Below, one piece after another: positions 34,521 to 46,050 of a DNA stretch of 64,000 bases. The notes under the pieces are model-generated. The model saw only the letters and a program-made list of their open reading frames with translations. It ran no database searches and was not told the origin of the DNA. The position numbers and the translations under genes are program-made. Source of the stretch: Bryum argenteum (Eukaryota; Streptophyta; Bryopsida; Bryales; Bryaceae); the NCBI GenBank assembly GCA_037043015.1, contig CM073322.1:27246364-27310363 (forward strand), written 5' to 3'. Position 1 is the stretch's first letter. Each line of letters starts with the position of its first letter.

Positions 34521-34921
34521 TCTGTTCATTTGTGAGTTTGATATAATTAAATCATTTCAATGCTCCCAAGCCCCATTATCAACTTCGACAAGCTCCAAAG
34601 GGGAAGATGCAAGCCCAAATATGTCTTTGAAACCCATATAGTGTCTTTAGAAGGTATAGGACTTGTTATTAGGACTTTATTGAAGAGGAGTGGTACTCAT
34701 TCACAAGGATGGACCCTGAGCTGTCTGTTTCTAATCTCTTGGGTTTAAATGAAAGTGATTCTTTATTCATATCCCAAAGGAAGTGCATGATGACGAGGCT
34801 CATCCTCACTCATTTGACACCTTCTTTTACGTACTTATTGTACTAAAAGTCTCTTGAAATTGAAGAGAACATTTATACTATGCTGTTACATTAAATGCCA
34901 TAAGTCTGTCTGTTCTTATCC

Positions 34922-35100
34922 AAGGTTGTCGTATGCGACACTCTCAAATGTCAAACAGACATTCACCCTCGAAGGAGGTAAACCAAATCAAAGAGGCAAA
35001 TGTACATGTTTTTACTATGTATTTTCTAGTATGGTTGGACATTCCTATTGTACTCGACGTCAGACAGACATATCAAATACAAGTAAACTACAGAAATTGT
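34922..35100. repeat. Dispersed repeat (family N)
   Basis: About 180 bp with AAGAGGCAAATGTACATG and TATTTTCTAGTATGGTTGGA; other copies at 46400-46720 (inverted) and 51003-51240. Confidence 0.65.
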
Positions 35101-35161
35101 GATATGTAAAACAACCTTGGTTCTATCCATTCATGGCGTGATACTAGTAATCTGATCAGCC

Positions 35162-35452
35162 TCATCCGCCCCCTCCTCCACAGGCAGCACCGCCACCTCC
35201 GCCATCCCCACCCCCGCCACCTCCGTCACCCGCACCCCCGCCATCGCCACCTCCACCTCCGTCACCACCAAGACCCCAGCAACTGCTCTGCTTCGCAGCT
35301 TCAGCTGCTCCCTGCCAATCCGTATCCCCGTGATACCGCACCTTGTGCTTCTTCGGCGGCTTCTCCTTCCGCGTACACAACGTTGTTGAAGTCAGCACCG
35401 CGGCTGCTTCAAATGCCACCACTCCTACCACCATCACCAGAAGCGGCAGCAT
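35162..35452 (-). CDS. Small glycine-rich protein, copy A of inverted duplication
   Basis: 96-aa paralogue of the protein at 39484-39756 in opposite orientation. The N-terminal 29 residues are nearly identical; the basic patch differs slightly (RKEKPPKKHKVRYHGDTDW), the CWGLGGDGGGGG core is kept, and the tail has more GGGDGG repeats before the terminal AACGGGGG. Both copies remain open, with differences mostly in length of the Gly tract, so both may be functional. Function unknown. Confidence 0.6.
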   Translation of the reverse strand: MLPLLVMVVGVVAFEAAAVLTSTTLCTRKEKPPKKHKVRYHGDTDWQGAAEAAKQSSCWGLGGDGGGGGDGGGAGDGGGGGGDGGGGGAACGGGGG

Positions 35453-35819
35453 GGTGATCGATCCAGTTAAATAGCTCTTTTAATCTGGGCTCGTCTTCCT
35501 GCAGCAAGCACACAGCTCGTCAATCAGTATCTTCTGTCACAGAGTAAGGACTTGCAATTTGCAGCTGGATTGATGATCGATCGACTCTGCCCCAAGAATC
35601 AATCAATTGATCACAGTTCAAAGTTCAAATGATGAACTTAATGTCTGCAAATTAAGGATAAAATCAATATAAAACTATTGGAACACCTGACAGTCCGCTG
35701 TCTGGGCATCGTCTGTTCCTACCTCCCTACAAAGGAAGTCAGAGAGTGTAGGTTGATACTGTGAGTTTCCTACTCGAGCTAGACCACATATTACAGTACC
35801 CTTAAGCAAGTGTTAAACT

Positions 35820-36175
35820 ATGTTTACAGCATGTGTGATGCAGCTGTGTGCACCTTTCAGCTATCGATGTAGAGCTTCGAACAGCGACCTTCGAAATGCC
35901 TAATGTGTATAGATCTCCTGGCCGGTTGGATACTCGGGGGGTACTGGTGGTTCGTTTATGTATGTGAGGATTCCGACAGAAATTGGAAGGTGCAAATTCC
36001 TTCATGTTTCGTTATTGTCAACAAGGCCGTGAATTTTCTTGCAGTTCCTAGATCGATACGGCTTCGTAAGCCAGGAGGTCATCAAGTGAGTAGGTGAGCC
36101 TGGACAATTTCTAGTGAAGATGCGGGGAAGGGGTGGAAGTCGGCAGTTGATGTCAGGCGACTGGTTCAGCATCTC
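35820..36175 (+). pseudogene. Disrupted copy A of the hypothetical divergent ORF
   Basis: Homologous to 38670-39113 and in mirrored position. The frame starts MFTACVMQLCAPFSYR like copy B but meets a stop just after DLRNA; the GGYWWFVYV segment survives in another frame. Similarity fades near 36175, where copy B continues for about 130 bp more. Confidence 0.45.
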
Positions 36176-36479
36176 TTGTGGAGATGCTCTATTAAAAATA
36201 CCTGGATACCCTAATCCAATCATCTTTTCCTACAAATTCCCTGTATGAACAATGAACCTGCAACCAATGACTCTGAGAAGAAACTATGTGAAGAGCAACT
36301 ATCCATTTCATCAATTGTCAAGGTAGTGTTAAGCTAAATGGGACCGAAAGCACTTACCTTCCAATCAAAGATTTTAGAATTCTATGGTCATGGACTCATG
36401 GCGCCCTTAAGCAAAAAGTAGAGTAACGTCTGAAGTTGATAGACCTCAAAGCTCCAAGATGACGCTAAAGAATGCCCTC

Positions 36480-37830
36480 TTTCACTGCAAGGTGCAAATC
36501 TTTAAGTTTTGATGTATTTTTGAGTATGGAACCATAAGATCTAACTTGTGCCTAACTTGTATGTGCAGTTGTGCATATGTATGTTAAATCTTAAATTCAA
36601 ATTCCTCACCAATGTGAGATCATGATTTTCAGAGTTGGAAAAAAGTTCCTTAAGTTTCGCCTGTTGGAAAGAAGGTAAGTAGTTTTCTTAGGGCCAAAAA
36701 AACCAATTTTGGTAAATAGTTAGATATGGCGCCCTTCAGATTCTTGTTCCTTGCTAAGTTAGGAACATGTCTGTGCAATTTTTACCCTCATACAACCTAT
36801 AAAATCTAACAACGATGAGCCTTAATTATTCGTATGGAGATTTGCCAAAATTCACATACAAAAACCAATCTTTGACAATAAATAAGACATATGAAGAATA
36901 CGTAGATCAAAATCCAAACGGTGAGATCATGCCTTAACCCCTAAATGGTTTGACTCATTTGTAGTAAAATGAACACATCCTCAAAAGCATTGTCATAGGT
37001 GGAGGTAAAAGTGTGTTATCCAAATCTCAACCGTACAATCTTGTCGTAGACATATTGAACATCATGTGGGTCAAATTTTGAGTCATGAGGCTTCATAGAT
37101 TGCGAGATCATAATGTATTAATACTCAAAAATGATCACATAATTTCATCATTTTCACTTTAAAGTGAAAATGCTACCATTAGACTTATTGCAATGAAAAA
37201 GTCACCAATTAGAATGTTGTTCACCTTCATCTCAGTAGCATCCTTGAACAAAAAAAAACCATGAGAAAAATTTCTTTGTGCAAATTATGGCCCTGCAATG
37301 GTGAAAACTGCCCTAGATTTTACAAAGGAAAAAATGTCTAAAACTAGGCTGCTGTCACTGAAATGCATGCCATTAATTCATACTTCATTGTATGGGTCTG
37401 AGATTTTTTAGACATAAACTAGACTTGATTTGGGACCCAACCCAAGTGATTTCGTCCAAAACGGAGTCCGGATGAAGAAGTAATGGCTCTCCAAAGTTTC
37501 TGTCATCCCAAATGTTGTTTTTCGACATTCGGCCCGCTTAAGGGTTAAACCCTTATTTACATCTACAAGAAATAAAACTTAGAAAAATGTAAAATCTCAA
37601 TTTTTGGTGAATTTCTGAAGTTTCTCCAATTTAATCGATTTTGGGCAGATCTTGAGAATAAATGAGTATATACCCCACTTCAGGCAATTTTGGGCAGATT
37701 TTGAATAGTGATTTTAAACTTTAGATATCTCCTAATGTATGAGGACTCTTAAACATGTAGCAATGACTTTTCGAAAAGCTATGAAAAATTCTTCAACCTC
37801 CAAAACATCTCAACTTCTTACGAGCTAAAT
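36480..37830. repeat. Dispersed repeat (family L), interrupted copy
   Basis: AT-rich repeat also seen at 53220-53860 and 61381-62100, with GTTAGGAACATGTCTGTGCA, TTTTTACCCTCATACAACCT and a TTTTGGGCAGAT segment. It carries the TTAA element 36938-37544. No coding content. Confidence 0.7.
36938..37544. mobile_element. TTAA-flanked element inside a dispersed repeat
   Basis: 607 bp, starts CCCCTAAATGG and ends CCCGCTTAAGGG; TTAA at 36934-36937 and 37545-37548. The host repeat is uninterrupted at 61752-61755 (TTGA). Its interior resembles the repeat at 32620-33600. Confidence 0.75.
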
Positions 37831-37919
37831 TTAGTAAAGCAAAGCCTGACCAAACCCCAAACGGCCCGTTTTGAGCTCTTTTCGTCATAAGGGGATAAAC
37901 CCAGAGTTCATGTTGGCTA

Positions 37920-38610
37920 AGGTAGAGTGTCCTAAAAGCGCCACCTTAACCCCTAAACGCCCAAGGGGGGGTAATGCTGATTTTTTCAAAATTGAGTAAA
38001 AACAAATAAAAGATGAAAATGGAAAATCCAACCGTAGGATCTTCTTTGGAGCATGGCAATTAGTATGAACGCCAAGTTGCATGCCATTTGGAGCTATGGA
38101 TTTCAAGATCCATGCAAAAAAGGGGTGAAGATCACACCACCAAAACTTCATGAAAAATCTCTTTTGCCCACTCTCACAAATTAAGGATCAAGGTTTTTAC
38201 TATTTATCCAAGGAGGGAGTAGAGTTAACCCACCGAGGAGTTGAGCAAAAAAAACGGCGGATGAAAAATCGATGGGATGAAAGCGGGGTTGTGCACCAAA
38301 GATGGAGCCTCACATCCAGAATGTCGAAAAACGACACTGTGGGCGCTTAAGGGTTAAGAGATCTGACCTATTTTTAGCACTAGTCAATTCAAAATAAAAT
38401 TAAGACTACATTCGAAATAGGTTTTCGGGAGGATTGCAAAAATTTGCAACATGTAATTCACATTTGTGAATTTTATACAAAATTCGAAAGTGCTAATTAA
38501 GATTTGACCCAAATGTGTTATATACAAATGAGGTACATCTGTATCTTCACAATCTACAAATGAGGACAGATCGCTTTTGGGTCCTGTGGCGCTTTTAGGA
38601 CACTCTACCT
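37920..38610. mobile_element. TA-flanked MITE, host of a TTAA element
   Basis: Perfect inverted ends starting AGGTAGAGTGTCCTAAAAGC; TA at 37918-37919 and 38611-38612. The TTAA element 37950-38353 sits 30 bp from the left end. Confidence 0.88.
37950..38353. mobile_element. TTAA-flanked element (group B), nested in a TA-flanked MITE
   Basis: 404 bp, inverted relative to 31759-32184. Ends CCCCTAAACGCCC and, inverted, CCCTTAAGCGCCC; TTAA at 37946-37949 and 38354-38357. Confidence 0.88.
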
Positions 38611-38669
38611 TATCACTGCTCCTCACTTTCCACGTTTTCGCAACGAGGTTGCATCAGCCAGCGATCGAG

Positions 38670-39113
38670 TCAGCACGGTACTGGCCGGTAGTACGATAGC
38701 ACCCTCGCTCCACTCGCGTCGCGCTCAAAGTTGCCATGACTCTCACTCAAGCTAGCCATAGCCCCACCAGGGAAGTCAAACCCGTCGCCTGACATCTGCT
38801 GCCGACCTCCACCCCTTCCCCGCACCTTCTCCAGCAATTGTCCAGGCTCACCTACTCGATCATCTCCTGGCTTACGAAGCCGGATCGATCCAGGCACTAC
38901 AAGCACACGCACGGCCTCATTGACAATAACGAAACATGAAGGAACTTGCACCTTCCAATTTCTGTCGGAATCCCCACATACATACACGAACCACCAGTAT
39001 CCCCCGAGTATCCAACCAGGAGATTCACATTGCGCATTTCGAAGGTCGTAGTTTGAAGCGCCAAATCGATAGCTGAAAGGTGCACACAGCTGCATCACAT
39101 ATGCTGTAATCAT
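38670..39113 (-). CDS. Hypothetical ORF divergent from the glycine-rich gene, copy B
   Basis: ATG-started frame of 147 codons (MITAYVMQLCAPFSYRFG to VLSYYRPVPC). It contains an aromatic segment, GWILGGYWWFVYVCGDSDRNW. No family recognised. It is open here, while the equivalent frame in copy A is closed after about 24 codons, so either copy A decayed or the frame is not a gene. A possible donor (GTAGGTGAG) lies within it, so the true exon structure may differ. Its start is about 370 bp from that of the divergent glycine-rich gene, so the two could share a promoter. Confidence 0.35.
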   Translation of the reverse strand: MITAYVMQLCAPFSYRFGASNYDLRNAQCESPGWILGGYWWFVYVCGDSDRNWKVQVPSCFVIVNEAVRVLVVPGSIRLRKPGDDRVGEPGQLLEKVRGRGGGRQQMSGDGFDFPGGAMASLSESHGNFERDASGARVLSYYRPVPC

Positions 39114-39756
39114 AGTTTAGCACTTGCTTACGGGTACTGTTTAAATGGTCTAGCTCAAGTAGGGCACTCACAGAATCAACCTACTCTCTCTGAGTGACTT
39201 CCTGTGTCGGGAGGTAGGCACAGACGATGCCCAGACAACGAACTGTCATATGTTCCAATAGTTTTATAATTATTGATTCTATCCTTAATTTGCAGACATT
39301 AACTTCATCATTTGAATTTTGAACTGTGATTGATTGATTCTTGGGGCAGAGTCGATCGATCGATCATCAATCTGGCTGCAAATTGCAAGTCCTTAATCTG
39401 TGACAGGGGATACTGATCGACGAGCTGTGTGATTGCTGCAGGAAGACGAGCCCAGATTGAAAGAGCTAACTGGATCGATCACCATGCTGCCGCTTCTGGT
39501 GATGGTGGTAGGAGTGGTGGCATTTGAAGCAGCCGCGGTGCTGACTTCGACAACATTGTGTGCGCGGAAGAAGAAGCCGCCGAAGAAGCAAAAGAAGCAC
39601 AAGAGGCGGCATCACGGGGATGCGGATTGGCAGCCAGCAGCTGAAGCTGCGACGCAGAGCAGTTGCTGGGGTCTTGGTGGTGACGGAGGCGGAGGCGGTG
39701 GCGATGGCGGGGGTGGCGGTGCTGCTTGTGGAGGCGGAGGAGGAGGAGGAGGCTGA
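38735..39756. repeat. Inverted duplication, arm B
   Basis: Partner of 35162-36175. The spacer of about 2.5 kb is filled by a dispersed repeat, a TTAA element (36938-37544) and a TA-flanked MITE containing another TTAA element (37920-38610), so it has been enlarged by insertions after or around the duplication. Confidence 0.85.
39484..39756 (+). CDS. Small glycine-rich protein, copy B of inverted duplication
   Basis: 90-aa protein with three zones: a hydrophobic N-terminus (MLPLLVMVVGVVAFEAAAVL) able to act as signal peptide or membrane anchor, a basic patch (KKKPPKKQKKHKRRHH), then SSCWGLGG and a glycine-rich tail with one Cys. Such a layout suits a secreted or wall-associated glycine-rich protein, but I do not recognise the family. 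The ATG is the first in frame; a likely acceptor (TGCAG) at about 39438-39442 implies a spliced 5' leader. Copy A carries a small indel in that leader, which supports starting at MLPLL. It is divergent from the ORF at 38670-39113. Confidence 0.6.
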   Translation: MLPLLVMVVGVVAFEAAAVLTSTTLCARKKKPPKKQKKHKRRHHGDADWQPAAEAATQSSCWGLGGDGGGGGGDGGGGGAACGGGGGGGG

Positions 39757-40849
39757 TCAGCTTTCTAGTATCACCCCATTTGTGGGTACATGAATCGATA
39801 GACCAGACACAGACTGAGAGCTATCTTGATTGTGCGCAATTGATTCATTGTGCCATTTATTGTGGCAGCAGCACAGTATCATGGATGTTCTCTTCAATTC
39901 CTAGAGAATCTTGACACAATAAGTACGTAAATTTAGGTTTCCAAATGGGTGAGTATTAGCCTCCATGTATACCGAGCTCTCGGGGCCTCCTCATCATGCA
40001 CTTCCTTGGGAAATGCAGTAAGAATCACTTCCATGTAAACCCAAGAGATTTTAATTTAATGAGAAATAGTGTCCATCTTTGTCAATGAGCATTATTCTTT
40101 TTCTATCTAATCCTTATAATAAGTCCCAAATCTCCTAAAGACGCTACGTACATGGATTCTAAAAAACATACTTGGGCTTGCATTTTCCTCTTTCCAACTT
40201 GTCATGATGTATCTAAGGAGCATTGAAGTGATCTTATTCTATCAAATGTAGAGATGATCATTCACAAGAGGTACTACATGGAAACTGGCTCGAAGTTTTG
40301 AAGCTTTGGTTTCTGATCAGGTAGGATTGTTTGTACAATGTACTGGGTGTTGGATGCAATTTCAAGATGTGCACCATAGTTGCAAACTCTGTTATGGAAC
40401 ATTGTATCAAAAAAGTTTCAAATGATTTCAAATTTTTTTTAAAAGTTTGGAAAAACAACAAATTCGTGAACCTCAGGAGCCCATCTTCACTAGCTTTGAT
40501 TTATCAATTGAGAGTGTGGTTGGAAACACATCATTTGATTGCTTGTGCCTCTACAATCCTTGCATACAGCTCCGAAATTTCTCTCATTGTAGAAGCGTTG
40601 TTAAATTGTTGATTTCTGGCTTTCTACGAAATGTACAGAAATGAACCGTGACAAGGTCACGAATTGTGTTTCAAAACGAACAGAAACATTCGTTAAGGCA
40701 ATTCTGATGTGCACAGAATCCAATCTCAATTTTATTAGTTTGTCTGTTAGGTGTAACTTGTCAGGTGTAAGATTCGTATTAAAGTACAACAATCAATAAT
40801 GGCGCAGTGCATATAATAATACTCTAGTAATCTAGAGTCATGGTTGTTT
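39757..40849. other. Gene-free stretch between the glycine-rich gene and the Copia element
   Basis: No supportable ORF. 39757 onwards should include the 3' UTR of copy B. Confidence 0.4.
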
Positions 40850-40854
40850 TACAT

Positions 40855-41187
40855 TATTGGAGATGGATGTTAAATTACGTTCATCACATTCATTCATCCA
40901 TGTTCATCCTTCTCTTCTAGGGTTTCATATTTAGCCTTGCATTCTTCCCGTTAGATTTTAGTCTTTCATAGTACAGTTAGTATCTGCGTAGCGCTACATG
41001 TTCTGGGAGAGCTGTTAGTGTGATGATACCCTTGGAGGTGTTTATGAAATGTAATCACATTACTGTGGCATAATTGCATAAAGGATCAGAGATTTTCTGT
41101 ATCCATTCTTGTCTGATTAACTCGTGAGAGTTGAAGTTTCTTGTCTGTGAGAGTTGAAGTGTTTAATTCAGTGTAAAAATTTTAATA
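40855..41187 (+). repeat. Copia 5' LTR
   Basis: 333 bp, TATT...AATA. Lacks about 9 bp (near 41145) that the 3' LTR has between two GTGAGAGTTGAAG-like copies, an apparent slippage loss. Confidence 0.93.
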
Positions 41188-41198
41188 GGTTATGGGCC
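41188..41198 (+). other. Copia primer-binding site (half-tRNA iMet type)
   Basis: GGTTATGGGCC directly abuts the 5' LTR. It matches, with one difference, the complement of the anticodon stem-loop of initiator tRNA-Met (GGTTATGAGCC). This is the internal priming used by some Copia elements, not the usual 3'-end site TGGTATCAGAGC. Confidence 0.7.
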
Positions 41199-41473
41199 TT
41201 CTCACCGCTTAAATCACACGTACTCTCTTTCTACTCTCTTTCTAGTCTCTGGCTATGGCTATTTTCTTATAGTCTCACGTATCTCTCAATAGTGAATCAT
41301 TCTCTTGAACATATCATCTCTAACTTCTTCAAATTTCCGCGAGAGATTACTTTCTTTACAGCGCCTTTTTGTCTCATCTTATTCTTCTCGATTTTTTTTT
41401 TTATCCTTACTCTTCACACCGTTCTTTTCTATGTTATTTTCTCATATTGTCACTTCTATAGTAGTCATCAATT

Positions 41474-44400
41474 ATGGAGAAGTCTAAGCCTAATTACGGC
41501 ATTAAGGTTTTTGATGGTACCGGTTTCTCCATATGGAAGTATCACATGGAAATCGTCTTCCAGCACAAGAAGGTGCTTAAGGTTGTGAACGGCCTCGAAC
41601 CTCGCCCAAATATTACTGTGACACCAGGACCTGTTTTTAGTACCTGTTCTTAGTTCTGACGATAAGAAACTCCTCGATCAATGGGATGAAAAGAATGCTA
41701 CATCTCGATACATTATCAGCTCTAGTGTTTCCTCGAAGTTTCTTGGCAAGCTTACTTCCTATTCAACTGCTGCACATATGTGGAAGAAATTAAGCTCTCT
41801 ACATCTTAAGAAAACTGTTGAGAATGTTTTCAATCTACAGGCAAAGTTCTTTGACTATCGCATGTCACGAATAGATGATATAGTTTCTCATATACAGAAT
41901 GTAGACAACATGGCTTTACTTCTTAAATTTAGATCATCCTATTCTTGATCAGATGATTCTTTCTAAAATCATCTGTAGTTTGCCTCCAAGCTATAACAGT
42001 GTCACTGCCGCGTGGGCAAATATTCCGATAGCATCCCAGACGGTTGATCTTCTTGAAGAACGTCTTGTACGCCATGAAATCCTTATGGCAACGCAAGGAA
42101 ATGTGGATGAAGCAAGTGACAAAGTTTATTTCACTAGATCAGGACCTCCTGTCAAACTTACCCGCAGGGAGTACAATCATCTTAAAGATGTTGAATATAT
42201 CACTGACCTGAAGAAACGAACAAAGTGTTTTAATTGTGGAGGTTACGGGAATTGGAGTTCCAATTGTTCAAAGAACAAATTCGATAGATTTGCCAACGGG
42301 AAACCTTCTATTTCTAAACAGAAGTTCCGGAAGCATTCTCAGCGTGATGATCTTAAACGTGGAGTTACAGAAGCAAATTTAGTTGAAAGTCTTACTCTAT
42401 GCTGGAGCGATGAGGATGATGACGTTAAGCAAGATGATGATTCAGATCCAAGGGGTGGCATACCTGGTTATGCTTTTGTCACAACTTCTTTCCCATCTGC
42501 GTCATTGGTTTTTCTAAGTACTACTATCAACAAAGATACATGGTATGCCGATTCGGCTGCTACCGAACACATGACTGATCGTCGTGAATGGTTCTCCACT
42601 TTTGAGCCTATTGCCCATGGAAGGTGGCCAGTTACAGTTGCTGATAATTACACTATATGGGTTTGTGGACGAGGTGATATACTCATTGATTGCCATATCA
42701 ATGGTGTTTACATTCAAGCTGTACTTAAGAATGTCATTTACATTCCGGAGATTGGTCGTAACTTGTTTTCAGTTGGACTAATGTCTGAAGCCGGAACTTC
42801 TTTTCATTCCGAGATTCCGGATCGTCCTGGATATTGTGAGTTTCGAGCAAGGAATGGGGTTAAAGTCCTTGAAGGTGAACGAGTGAATCGTTTATATTCT
42901 CTTGACTTCAAGGTAATTTTACCTTCAATCTTGAATACTGTTACGACGGGTTCCTTATCCAGTAACACGTATGATATTCCAAAATCTCAACCTCAAGATC
43001 TCATGGTGTGGCATCAACGGATGGGACATGTGAATATTCCAACAATTCAACATATGGACCGAGTTGCTTCGCTTTCTGATTTTCATTTGGAAAACTGCTC
43101 TGTTCCGAAGACTCTATGCTATGGGTGTTTACTTGGAAAACAACACAAGGCGGTTTACAAGGTTAATCCTAAGAAGACACGAGTTCAAAAACCAGGAATA
43201 TTCTTACATGGTGATACTTCCAGGAAGATGGGAACCTTATCTATAGGTGGCGCCCAATATTATTATCTTCTGAAAGATGATGCTACGTCAAATTGCTTTG
43301 TTCATTTTTCTGCAAAAAAAAGAATGAAGCCTTTTTGTTTTTAAGCGGATTCTCAAAATTGTTCAATGCGATACCGGAAATAAAGTGGAGAAATTTTGAA
43401 CTGACGGGGGAGGAGAATATATGAATAGTTCTTTTCAAACTTTTTTTATCGAAAATGCCATTCAACATGACACAAGTACAGTTTATACACCTCAGCAAAA
43501 TGGATATATTGAGCGCCACAACAGGACAATCATGGAATGCGCTAAAAGTATGATTCATTCAAACAACCTTCCTCTTCGTTTGTGGGTTGAGTCGGTTAAT
43601 ACGGCTGTTTTTTTGATCGATCGTACGATCAACAAGCAGACAGGTGATATCACACCTTTTGAAGCTTGGTTTAAAGAGAAACCGTCAGTCTCTCATTGCA
43701 GGATATTTGGTGCACTCGCTTATGTATTTGTCAACGATCAAGTGAGGACAAAGCTAGAACCCAAAAGCAAGCCGATGATCTTTGTTGGCTACAGTGCTAC
43801 AAGTTGAGCTTATCGATTTTGGAATCTTCTAGATGACTCTGTGGTGGAAAGTTCTCATGCTCGGTTCGATGAAGCTGCTGGGAGATTTAATTCAGACACG
43901 TTTCCTAACTATAAACCTTCTCAAGACGTCTACCTTGACCTGGAGATACCCTCTAATTACATAGACTATGATGATCCTCAGTTACTTGGAGACATTGGTT
44001 TCTCTCAGGTTTTTATTTCACAGCAGGTTCCAAGTATTGTAACAACAGCAATAGCAACAACGTTACCCGATAATCATTCTTTATCAGAAGGTGATTCTTC
44101 ATCAGTGGGAGCTCCTTTCCATGAGACCGAGACTCTTGATACTTCAGTGGGAACTAATGCTATTGAGGAGCTAAATGGTGGAAGCACTCTACAATCCGAA
44201 CCGATTCGACCCGGTTTCGATCTATGAGTGATCTTCTTGCAAACACCCGTCGTCAACCAGATTATTCTATTGATAATCTTTTACCTCAATCGACAGCAAA
44301 TATGACCGACTCTTCATCAGGTATTATCTCTAACGAACAGGCGCTATCTGGAGTTGACATTCCCATTTTGATTTATCAACATGAACAAACTTGTTCATTC

Positions 44401-45990
44401 GCATTACTTGCGGCGTCGGGTGAATCGTTTTAAGAGCCTCAAACTTGTACTCAAGCAATGAGATCTCTACAAGCTGATAAGTGGCAAGAGGCAATGAATA
44501 GAGAATATCATTCTCTCATTGAAAATAATACTTGGACATTGGTTCCTTTACCCCGTGATCGCACTATTGTGCAAAACAAATGGGTGTAAAAGATCAAGTA
44601 TAAGACCGATGGTGAAGTTGACAAATTCAAAGCCCGTTTAGTGGCAAAAGGATTTACGCAAAAAGCAGAGATTGAGATTGATTATTCTGAGACGTTCAGT
44701 CCAGGAATCAAACATCAGTCTATCCGTGTGCTACTTGCTACAGCAACTCAAAAGCATATGCAACTTCGGCAGTTTTATATTGGGACTGCATTTCTCAATG
44801 GGAATCTCTCGGAGGAAATATATATGAAACAACCTATTGGTTTTATATCTTCGACTCATACAGAATTTGTCTGCCAGCTACATCGAAGCCTTTATGGACT
44901 TAAACAATCCTCTTGTCAATGGAATCGAAAGTTTGATACTTTTCTACAGATTTTTGACTTAAAGCCTAGTAAGGCTGATCATTGTGTTTATCACAATGCA
45001 ATTGGTGACATCCATACTCTTCTCGGCATCTATGTTGATGATGGGCTTATCTGTTGTCTTTCAGAGAATATGATTCATCAGGTGATCACGTATATGAAGA
45101 TGGTATATTAAGGTTACTGATGGTGAGGTGGACTATTTTGTTGGATTCCAGATCCATCAAAACCCTGTTAATTTTGACATTTTTATCCATCAGAGCAGGT
45201 ACATTGACGATATTCTTAATCGTTTTGACTTTGCTGATGTGAACCCCGTTGTTTGTCCTTCCGATCCACATGTTCGACTCACGAACGGCGTTGACGATAC
45301 TGATCCTATTACAACTGAACCATTCCGTGAAGCTCTTGGATGTCTAATGTACGCTATGATTATTTCCCGCCCAGATTTATCATATGCAATTTGCAAAGCT
45401 TCAGGTTACCAAGCAAAACCACGAGCCTCTCATTGGGTTGCTCTCAAACGGATTTTCCATTACCTCTAAGGAACAAAATCTTGGGGAATATGCCACTCTC
45501 GTCAACCACGGATCATGGAGCTAATTGGCTATTCAGATTCAAATTTTGGTGGAGACCTTGATTGCCAAAAGTTTCGAACAGGTTATGTTTATCTTTATGG
45601 GGATAGTGCAATTTCATGGGCAAGTATACGGGAACCGTTGCTGATTCAACTACTGTAGCAGAGCTTTATGCTATGGCAATTACCTCAAAGGAAGCGTATT
45701 GGTTGGGATCTCTTCTTGATACTCTTCACCTTCCATGTTCTCGACCTTTGACTATCTTTTGTGATAGTCAAGGTGCGATTGCTTTGGTCAAAAATCATGT
45801 TTACTACAAGAGGACAAAACACGTTGACTTGAAGTATTTCTTCATCACGGAATTTTGGGAGCGCAAGCAAGTTGACTACATCTACGTCAATACTAAAGAC
45901 CAAGCTGCTCATGCTTTTACTAAGCCTTTACCTCGAGATAGTTTTCACACGTTCGGACAGATGATTGGCATGACAGATTTTCCTTCTTGA
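41474..45990 (+). pseudogene. Degenerate Copia gag-pol polyprotein
   Basis: Gag starts at the ATG at 41474 (MEKSKPNYGIKVFDGTGFSIW) and shifts frame near 41640 and 41945. The block 41953-43344 has a zinc knuckle at about 42226 in which the His is Asn (CFNCGGYGNWSSNC), the protease site WYADSAATEHMT at 42541 (D-S-A, not D-S-G), and the integrase zinc region with CYGC near 43117. After a shift near 43310, the end of the integrase core with PQQNGYIERHNRTIMECA is in 43421-43807. RT begins near 44461, is broken by TAA at 44587, and has YVDD at 45031-45042. RNase H with a DSQGAIAL motif is in 45616-45990. At least six frame breaks make it non-functional. Confidence 0.92.
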
Positions 45991-46050
45991 GCACTCATTC
46001 AACAAGTGGGAGAATTATATTACTTTGTGAATGTGTTGAACGAGTGGGAG

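Larger units (their letters stand above)
35162..36175. repeat. Inverted duplication, arm A
   Basis: Roughly 1-kb unit (glycine-rich gene, shared upstream region, divergent ORF) repeated in reverse at 38735-39756. Landmarks shared in reverse include the CACCATGCTGCCGC start context, the upstream tract with TGATTGATTCTTGGGGCAGA, and the GGAAGTCGGCAG segment. The arms are clearly diverged, so this is not a recent event. Confidence 0.85.
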
